NCBI RefSeq assembly: GCF_000967965.1
Contig: NZ_LACC01000005.1
Location: forward strand, 1-48,337
Reading direction: 5' to 3'
Length of the DNA: 48,337 bases
From: Pseudomonas fluorescens
GTDB taxonomy: Bacteria; Pseudomonadota; Gammaproteobacteria; Pseudomonadales; Pseudomonadaceae
Shown here one piece after another: positions 42,593-48,337 of the stretch (positions are counted from its first letter, which is position 1; each line of letters begins with the position of its first letter). The position numbers were made by a program, and so were the translations under genes. The notes under the pieces were generated by a model that saw only the letters and a program-made list of their open reading frames with translations, had not been told where the DNA came from and made no database searches.

Positions 42593-44320
42593 ATGAAGTT
42601 TCCAGGAAGAATTACCAGCGGCGTACTGATGCTGATGACCAGCTGTGCGGCGTTGGCACAAAGTGAATTGGATGTACGGATCAAACCGTCCAATGATGAG
42701 CTGAAAGCCAATATTGAAGGCTATATCGGCAGCCTCGGCGATCGCGATGAAGAAGCGTTGCTGCGCTTCAGCCGTGGCGCCGAAGAACAGGCGCGCAAGG
42801 CCGCCCAGGCCCTGGGTTATTACCAGCCGCACATCGACAGCGAGGTGAAGGGTGGCGAAAAGCCGCGCCTGGTGCTGAAGGTCGACCCCGGCGAGCCGGT
42901 GCACTTGCGCAATGTCACGGTGCGTGTTGACGGTCCGGCAGCCGCCCTCAAATCCTTTCGAGTCCCCAAGAGCGATGCGCTCAAGCCTGGCGCCGTGCTC
43001 AATCATGGGCATTACGAGGACGCCAAGCGGCTGATCCAGAATCAGGCTTCGCGTTATGGCTTTTTCAGCGGCCGTTTCACCCGTTCAAAATTGTCGGTCG
43101 ACCCCCGTGCCGGTGTCGCCGATATCGAACTGATCTATGAAAGCGGTCCGCGCTATACCTTGGGCAAGGTCAGTTTCGAGGGCGATACGCCGTTCGATGA
43201 CGAGCTGCTGCAACGCATGGTGCCGTTCAAGACCGGCACGCCGTATGACTCGGAACTGATCGCCGAACTCAATCAGAACCTGCAATCGAGCGGCTACTTC
43301 GAAGGTGTTCGCGTGGACGCGGCACCCACGGGGTCCAGGGACGATGCGATCCCGGTGGACGTCAAGCTCGAAACCCGCAAGCCGCGGACCATGGGCCTGG
43401 GCCTGGGTTTCTCCACCGACGTCGGTCCACGCGCCAAGGCCAACTGGACCCGGCACTGGGTCAACGCGCAAGGGCACAGTTATGGCTGGGAAACCGAAGT
43501 CTCGGCACCTCGGCAAAACGTCGGGCTGTTCTACGACATTCCGCTGGACCCGCCACTGACCGACAAACTGCGTTTTGCCGGTGGCTATCAGAATGAGGAC
43601 ATTGCCGGCACCGACACCCACAGCAAGCTGCTGACCCTGGGCCCCGAATGGCACAGCAAACTGCCCAGCGGCTGGCAACGGGTGGTATCGCTCAAATGGC
43701 AGCGCGAGGATTACCAGCTCGGCGACGACTCGGGACTCAGTAACTTGCTGATGCCAGGCGTGAGCTATTCGTACCTCAAAAGCGACAACCGCATCGACCC
43801 GCACAACGGCTATCGCCTGCAATTCGAATCCAAAGTGGCCAAGGAAGGCCTGGGTTCCGACAGCAACCTGATCTACGGCACGGCGCTGGTCAAAGGCCTG
43901 ACCACGGTGTTCGATAATCACCGCTTCCTCGGGCGGCTGCAGGTCGGCGGCAGTGCCACCAACGGTTTCAAATCGGTGCCGCCATCGTTGCGTTTCTTCG
44001 CCGGTGGTGACCAGAGCGTGCGTGGCTACGACTATCAGAGCCTGTCCCCGGAAAACTCCGACGGCGACCGCATCGGTGGCCGCTACATGGTCGCTGCCAG
44101 CGCGGAATACCAGTATTCCATCGCCGAAAAATGGCGGATCGCGACCTTTGTCGATCAGGGCAACTCCTTCAACACACTCGAATTGCCGGACCTCAAGACC
44201 GGGGTCGGTATCGGCGTGCGTTGGGTATCGCCGGTGGGGCCGATCCGCCTCGACCTGGCCCACGCGCTGGATGACGATGGCGGCATTCGACTGCACTTTT
44301 CCATGGGGCCTGAGCTGTGA
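42593..44320 (+). CDS. tamA: translocation and assembly module outer-membrane protein TamA
   Basis: 575 residues, close to E. coli TamA (577). Signal peptide at about 1-22 (ends AALA). Residues 23-260 hold three POTRA domains (for example RVDGPAAALKSFRVPKS and YTLGKVSFEGDTPFDDELLQ). Residues 270-575 form the 16-stranded Omp85 barrel, ending in the strand HFSMGPEL. Together with TamB it helps insert and fold autotransporter-type and some other outer-membrane proteins; some work also ties TamAB to phospholipid transport. The last three bases of its stop overlap the GTG start of tamB. ATG at 42593 was chosen because it begins a proper signal peptide. Confidence 0.95.
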   Translation: MKFPGRITSGVLMLMTSCAALAQSELDVRIKPSNDELKANIEGYIGSLGDRDEEALLRFSRGAEEQARKAAQALGYYQPHIDSEVKGGEKPRLVLKVDPGEPVHLRNVTVRVDGPAAALKSFRVPKSDALKPGAVLNHGHYEDAKRLIQNQASRYGFFSGRFTRSKLSVDPRAGVADIELIYESGPRYTLGKVSFEGDTPFDDELLQRMVPFKTGTPYDSELIAELNQNLQSSGYFEGVRVDAAPTGSRDDAIPVDVKLETRKPRTMGLGLGFSTDVGPRAKANWTRHWVNAQGHSYGWETEVSAPRQNVGLFYDIPLDPPLTDKLRFAGGYQNEDIAGTDTHSKLLTLGPEWHSKLPSGWQRVVSLKWQREDYQLGDDSGLSNLLMPGVSYSYLKSDNRIDPHNGYRLQFESKVAKEGLGSDSNLIYGTALVKGLTTVFDNHRFLGRLQVGGSATNGFKSVPPSLRFFAGGDQSVRGYDYQSLSPENSDGDRIGGRYMVAASAEYQYSIAEKWRIATFVDQGNSFNTLELPDLKTGVGIGVRWVSPVGPIRLDLAHALDDDGGIRLHFSMGPEL

Positions 44321-47300
44321 AGCGTGGTTTGAAAGCAACACTGCTGACGATGGCGGCGCTGGTGGCAATGGTTGTCCTGACGCTCGCCACGGTGCTGGGC
44401 ACGGCGACGGGCAGCCGCTGGGCATTGGGTTTCGTGCCGGGCTTGACCCTGGAAAACTTTCAGGGCCGGCTGGGCGGGCAGTGGAGTGCCGACCGGGTGC
44501 TGTGGCAACAGGACAGCAACCGGGTTGAACTGAGCAAGGTGATTTTCGCCTGGTCGCCGTTGTGCCTGACCCGCATGACCTTGTGCATCGAGCAATTGCA
44601 GGCCGATCAGGTCAGCCTGACGTTCCCGCCGGTTGCCGAAGAGCCAGACAACGGCCCGATCACGCTCCCGGAGCTCAAGTTACCGTTGGCCCTCGAACTG
44701 GGGGAGATCAAGGTCGGCAGCCTGTTGTTCAATGGCAGCGAGGAGCTCAAGGGTTTGCAACTGGCGGCGCACTGGACCTCGGCCGGTTTGAAGATCGACG
44801 CGGTGTCGATACAGCGCGATGACCTGAGCCTGAACCTGTCCGGTCTGCTGCAACCCGCCGGCAATTGGCCCCTCAGCGCTTCCGGCAAGCTGACCCTGTT
44901 GTCGACACCTGAGCCCCTGGCGCTGGCGCTGAAAGTCGACGGCGACCTGCTCAAGACCTTGAACCTGAAAGCCGACAGCAGCGGTTACCTCAACGGGCAA
45001 CTGACCGGCGAACTGCAACCGCTGGCGGAAAACCTGCCGGCCAAGGTCCGGATCACCGCCGATGGCTTCAAGCCCAGTACCGATCTGCCGGACACCCTGC
45101 AACTCAATCAGCTGGAGCTCACCGGCGCTGGCGACTTGAAGAACGGCTACGCGCTGCTCGGCAAAGCCACGCTGCCCGCCGAGCAAGGGCCAGTCGCCGT
45201 GGTGCTGCAAGGCAAGGTCGACGCCAAGGGCGCGCAGATCGCCGCGCTGGACCTGACCGCCAGCGACAAGCAAAGCCTCAAGCTCACAGGGCTTGTGGAT
45301 TGGAGCAAGGGCCTGAGCGCCGAGGCGAAGATCGACTGGCTGGACTTTCCGTGGCACAGGCTCTATCCGCTCATCGACGAACCGCAGGTAGCGCTTCGCA
45401 CGTTCACCGGCGAAGTCTCTTACACCGACGGCAAGTACCTCGGTCATTTCGCTGCGGCGGCGGATGGTCCGGCCGGCGCTTTCACCCTTGCCAGTCCGTT
45501 CGCGGGCGACCTGACGAAGATCTACCTGCAACAGATTCAACTCCAGGCCGGGCAGGGCAAGGCTGAAGGGCACCTGAACCTGCAATTCGCCGACGGCATT
45601 GCCTGGGACACCGCGCTTGACCTGTCGGCGATCAACCCGGCGTACTGGGTCGCGCAGCTGCCGGGCACACTGGCCGGGCCGTTGCGCAGCACGGGCGAGA
45701 TGAAGAACGAAGTGCTCAGCCTCAATGCCGACCTGGACCTCAAGGGTAAACTGCGCGGTCAACCAGCGGTGATCCAGGCCAAGGCCGATGGCCGTGGCGA
45801 GCAATGGAACCTCAACGCCCTGCAGGTTCGCCTCGGCGATAACAGCATCAGCGGCAAAGGCAGCCTGCAACAGAAACTCGCCGGCCAGATCGATCTCAAG
45901 CTGCCGCGCCTGGCCCAGCTCTGGCCGGAGCTGCGCGGCCAGCTCAATGGCCGCGTGGATGTCGCCGGTACGCTCAAGGCGCCCCAGGGCAAGCTTGACC
46001 TGCAAGGCTCGCAACTGGCTTTCCAGGACAATCGCCTGCAAAGCCTGAACCTCGACGCGACGCTAGACAGTGCGCAACGGGCGAAAATCGACCTCAAGGG
46101 CAGCGGCATCCAGGCCGGCGACACTTCACTGGGAACCCTGACCGCCAGCGGCCAGGGCGATATCAAGAACCAGAAGCTGAGCCTCGATCTGCAAGGGCCG
46201 AAGCTGAAACTGGCGCTGGGTCTGGATGGTGCGCTGGATAAAGGCAACTGGCGCGGACGCCTGGCCAGCGGTGATATCCAGGCCGGCGGCCAGGACTGGA
46301 AGCTGCAAGGGCCGGCGAAGCTCGAACGTATGGCGGACGGCAAAATCAACTTTGGCGCCCATTGCTGGGCATCCGGCCAGGCCAGCCTGTGCGGGGAAGA
46401 CTCGCGCCTGATGCCCGAGCCGAAGCTGCGTTATCACCTCAAGCAATTCCCGATCGACAGCCTCGCGCAGTGGTTGCCGAAGGATTTCGCCTGGCAGGGC
46501 CGGCTCAACGCCGACCTGCAACTGGACCTGCCGGCCAGTGGCCCGAACGGCCAGGTCAGCGTCGATGCCGGCGGCGGCACGTTGCGCATCAAGGAAAAGG
46601 ACCAGTGGCTGGACTTCCCGTACCAGACCCTGAAACTCACCAGCAAACTCACGCCCAAGCGCATCGACACCGAGCTCAACTTCGTCGGCGGCAAACTCGG
46701 CGAGCTGATGGTGCAAGCGCAGCTCAATCCGTTGCCAAAGAACAAACCGTTGAGCGGCTCGTTCCGCTTGAGCGGGCTGGACCTGTCGGTGGCACGGCCG
46801 TTCGTGCCGATGGTCGAGAAACTGACCGGGCGCTTGAATGGCAGCGGAACGATTTCCGGTGGACTGCTGGCGCCGCAGGTTAATGGCAGCCTGCAACTCA
46901 GCGACGGTCAGATCTCCGGGCCTGAGTTGCCGATGGAGCTGAAAAACCTGCACGTGCAAGCGCTCATTGTCGGTGAAAGCGTGCAATTGAACGGTGGCTG
47001 GAACAGTGGCAAGGCCGGGCAGGGCAGCCTGAACGGCAACGTCGCCTGGGGTCAGGCGCTGGTGGTGGATCTGGCGCTTAAGGGGTCGCAGTTGCCAGTC
47101 ACCGTCGAGCCATACGCCAAACTGGAAGTCGCACCGGACCTGAAAATCTCGATGAAAGGCGACGAGTTGGCCATCGCCGGTAAAGTGCTGGTGCCCAAGG
47201 GCGACATCATCATTCGCGAGTTGCCGCCGTCGACAGTCAAGGTCTCCGATGACACGGTGATCGTCGGTCAGCAGACCGAGGAGGGCAAACCGCCGCTGGC

Positions 47301-47988
47301 AATGAAGATGGACATCGAAGTGGTGGTCGGCGAGGACAAGCTGAGCTTTGCAGGATTTGGCCTGACCGCGAATGTGCAGGGGCATGTGCACATCGGCGAC
47401 AACATGGACACCCGGGGCGAGCTGTGGCTCAACGACGGGCGCTATCGCGCCTACGGCCAGCGGCTTTCGGTACGCCGGGCGCGTTTGCTGTTTGCCGGGC
47501 CCATCGATCAGCCGTACCTGGACATCGAGGCCATTCGCAAGACCGACGACATCATTGCCGGCATCCGTTTGAGTGGCAGCGCCGAGCAGCCGACCACGCA
47601 GATCTTCTCCGAACCGGCCATGAGCCAGGAGCAGGCCCTGTCCTATCTGGTGCTCGGGCGTCCGCTGAGCAGCAATGGCGAAGACAACAACATGCTCGCC
47701 CAGGCAGCCCTCGGGTTGGGCTTGATGGGCAGTTCCGGTGTGACCAGCGGCATCGCCAAGAACCTGGGCATCCAGGACTTCCAGCTCGACACCCAGGGCA
47801 GTGGCGACGCTACCAGTGTGGTGGCCAGCGGCAATATTTCCGAGAAGCTCAGCCTGCGCTATGGCGTCGGCGTGTTCGAACCGGCCAACACCATTGCCTT
47901 GCGCTACAAGCTGAGCAAAAAGGTCTACCTCGAAGCCGCCGGCGGCGTGGCCAGTTCGCTGGACATCTTCTACAAGCGGGATTTCTAA
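44317..47988 (+). CDS. tamB: translocation and assembly module protein TamB
   Basis: 1223 residues (E. coli TamB is 1259). An N-terminal signal-anchor helix at about 6-29 lies in the inner membrane. The middle (about 40-850) is an AsmA-like region of repeated beta structure rich in Leu/Gly/Asp, predicted to form a long beta-taco across the periplasm. The C-terminal 350 residues match the DUF490/TamB domain, with motifs GRLNGSGTISGG, GDIIIRELPPS, GELWLNDGRYRAYGQ and SYLVLGRPL, ending in YLEAAGGVASSLDIFYKRDF. GTG start overlaps the tamA stop (GTGA), so the two are cotranslated. It works with TamA to bridge the inner and outer membranes. Confidence 0.96.
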   Translation: MKRGLKATLLTMAALVAMVVLTLATVLGTATGSRWALGFVPGLTLENFQGRLGGQWSADRVLWQQDSNRVELSKVIFAWSPLCLTRMTLCIEQLQADQVSLTFPPVAEEPDNGPITLPELKLPLALELGEIKVGSLLFNGSEELKGLQLAAHWTSAGLKIDAVSIQRDDLSLNLSGLLQPAGNWPLSASGKLTLLSTPEPLALALKVDGDLLKTLNLKADSSGYLNGQLTGELQPLAENLPAKVRITADGFKPSTDLPDTLQLNQLELTGAGDLKNGYALLGKATLPAEQGPVAVVLQGKVDAKGAQIAALDLTASDKQSLKLTGLVDWSKGLSAEAKIDWLDFPWHRLYPLIDEPQVALRTFTGEVSYTDGKYLGHFAAAADGPAGAFTLASPFAGDLTKIYLQQIQLQAGQGKAEGHLNLQFADGIAWDTALDLSAINPAYWVAQLPGTLAGPLRSTGEMKNEVLSLNADLDLKGKLRGQPAVIQAKADGRGEQWNLNALQVRLGDNSISGKGSLQQKLAGQIDLKLPRLAQLWPELRGQLNGRVDVAGTLKAPQGKLDLQGSQLAFQDNRLQSLNLDATLDSAQRAKIDLKGSGIQAGDTSLGTLTASGQGDIKNQKLSLDLQGPKLKLALGLDGALDKGNWRGRLASGDIQAGGQDWKLQGPAKLERMADGKINFGAHCWASGQASLCGEDSRLMPEPKLRYHLKQFPIDSLAQWLPKDFAWQGRLNADLQLDLPASGPNGQVSVDAGGGTLRIKEKDQWLDFPYQTLKLTSKLTPKRIDTELNFVGGKLGELMVQAQLNPLPKNKPLSGSFRLSGLDLSVARPFVPMVEKLTGRLNGSGTISGGLLAPQVNGSLQLSDGQISGPELPMELKNLHVQALIVGESVQLNGGWNSGKAGQGSLNGNVAWGQALVVDLALKGSQLPVTVEPYAKLEVAPDLKISMKGDELAIAGKVLVPKGDIIIRELPPSTVKVSDDTVIVGQQTEEGKPPLAMKMDIEVVVGEDKLSFAGFGLTANVQGHVHIGDNMDTRGELWLNDGRYRAYGQRLSVRRARLLFAGPIDQPYLDIEAIRKTDDIIAGIRLSGSAEQPTTQIFSEPAMSQEQALSYLVLGRPLSSNGEDNNMLAQAALGLGLMGSSGVTSGIAKNLGIQDFQLDTQGSGDATSVVASGNISEKLSLRYGVGVFEPANTIALRYKLSKKVYLEAAGGVASSLDIFYKRDF

Positions 47989-48337
47989 TTCTCAATCAAG
48001 CGGCGGTTCGGCAATCCGGTTTGCCTGCTCAGGCGGCCTGATAGCCGGCGTTTGCTTTGTTGACTGAGTACATATCCGTTTCTTCGGTAACGGCGGCTTA
48101 TGGTTTCGCCCTGACGGCGAGTCACTTTTTTTACAAGCGCCTAAAAAAAGTAACCCAAAAAACGCTCGCCCCGAACGTCCGGCCCCTCGCCTGGGCTCGG
48201 GGTTCCTTCGCTCCGGCATTCATCCGGGGGCATCGCCTCCGGTCGGCTTCGCTCGACCTCCTCTCGATGTGTTCGGCTGCGCCGAACGGCGCTGCGCGCC
48301 CACCCCCGGATGAACGCCTCCACTCAGCCTGCCGAGG
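47989..48337. repeat. dispersed Pseudomonas repeat, no gene
   Basis: 349 bases without a plausible gene. From about 48060 to the edge it resembles a family of dispersed sequences I associate with fluorescens-group genomes. Features: ACTTTTTTT / AAAAAAAGT hairpin at 48124-48151; AAAAAAGTAACCCAAAAAACG; then a GC-rich block with CGGCTTCGCTCGACC and GTGTTCGGCTGCGCCGAACG, the last a strong hairpin. The copy runs off the end of the window. Identification as a repeat is by memory of such sequences, not by comparison here. Confidence 0.6.

Noticed and set aside
44680..47391. Two long open frames on the minus strand opposite tamB
   Set aside because: Shadows of tamB, whose repeated beta structure gives long Gln/Arg-rich antisense frames.

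Overview
The window looks like a chromosomal segment of a fluorescens-group Pseudomonas. The evidence is the high-GC codon use, the many REP/REPIN palindromes of the GTGGGAGCGAGC...GCTCGCGATG type, a PrrF-type iron sRNA, and a complete liu (leucine/isovalerate) gene set. There are 38 full protein genes, one gene cut by the left edge, one sRNA gene and about 15 REP-type elements. No rRNA, tRNA, CRISPR array, insertion sequence or prophage was seen.

Layout. 1-2.7 kb: the 3' end of an RTX/type I-secreted protein and two unassigned membrane proteins. 2.9-6.7 kb: fadH (2,4-dienoyl-CoA reductase), an ACC-deaminase/D-cysteine desulfhydrase-like PLP enzyme and a cytochrome b561. 6.8-14 kb: a 2-aminoethylphosphonate (AEP) locus with phnX, phnW, two paralogous LysR regulators, an OPA-type MFS permease and a putative aminophosphonate FAD oxidoreductase. 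14-19.2 kb: an orphan short VgrG, a YebC-family protein, an LRR-protein kinase and an AFG1/ZapE-type ATPase. 19.2-22.3 kb: an ECF sigma/anti-sigma pair divergent from a catalase-like haem peroxidase and a second cytochrome b561. Two mirror-image GGAATAA-N14-CGTCT promoters lie between the two arms. 22.4-25 kb: an AT-rich metzincin lipoprotein and an M14 cytosolic-type carboxypeptidase. 25.3-26.6 kb: the PrrF sRNA (minus strand) with a Fur-box promoter, a DUF6124/DUF3077-like small protein, and a PrtR/LexA-like repressor whose expected catalytic serine is alanine.

26.7-36.5 kb is the leucine/isovalerate catabolic region: liuABCD on the minus strand, a divergent acyl-CoA synthetase, then liuR-liuE. 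Palindromes of the TTACGTTAACGTAA type lie in front of liuA and liuR and fit LiuR control. 36.7-39 kb: a LysR regulator divergent from an acyl-CoA dehydrogenase. 39.2-42.5 kb: a PstS-like/OmpA fusion, xthA and a GNAT acetyltransferase. 42.6-48 kb: tamA-tamB. The last 350 bases hold no gene and look like a dispersed Pseudomonas repeat.

The parts most worth following are: (a) the sigma/anti-sigma/peroxidase/b561 module with its matched divergent promoters; (b) the AEP locus with duplicated LysR regulators and an MFS permease in place of an ABC importer; (c) the PrrF gene, which is followed by a hairpin carrying a second copy of the PrrF pairing core; (d) the short orphan VgrG and the AT-rich metzincin lipoprotein. 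No sequence search was run. Family names come from motif reading and remembered family features.
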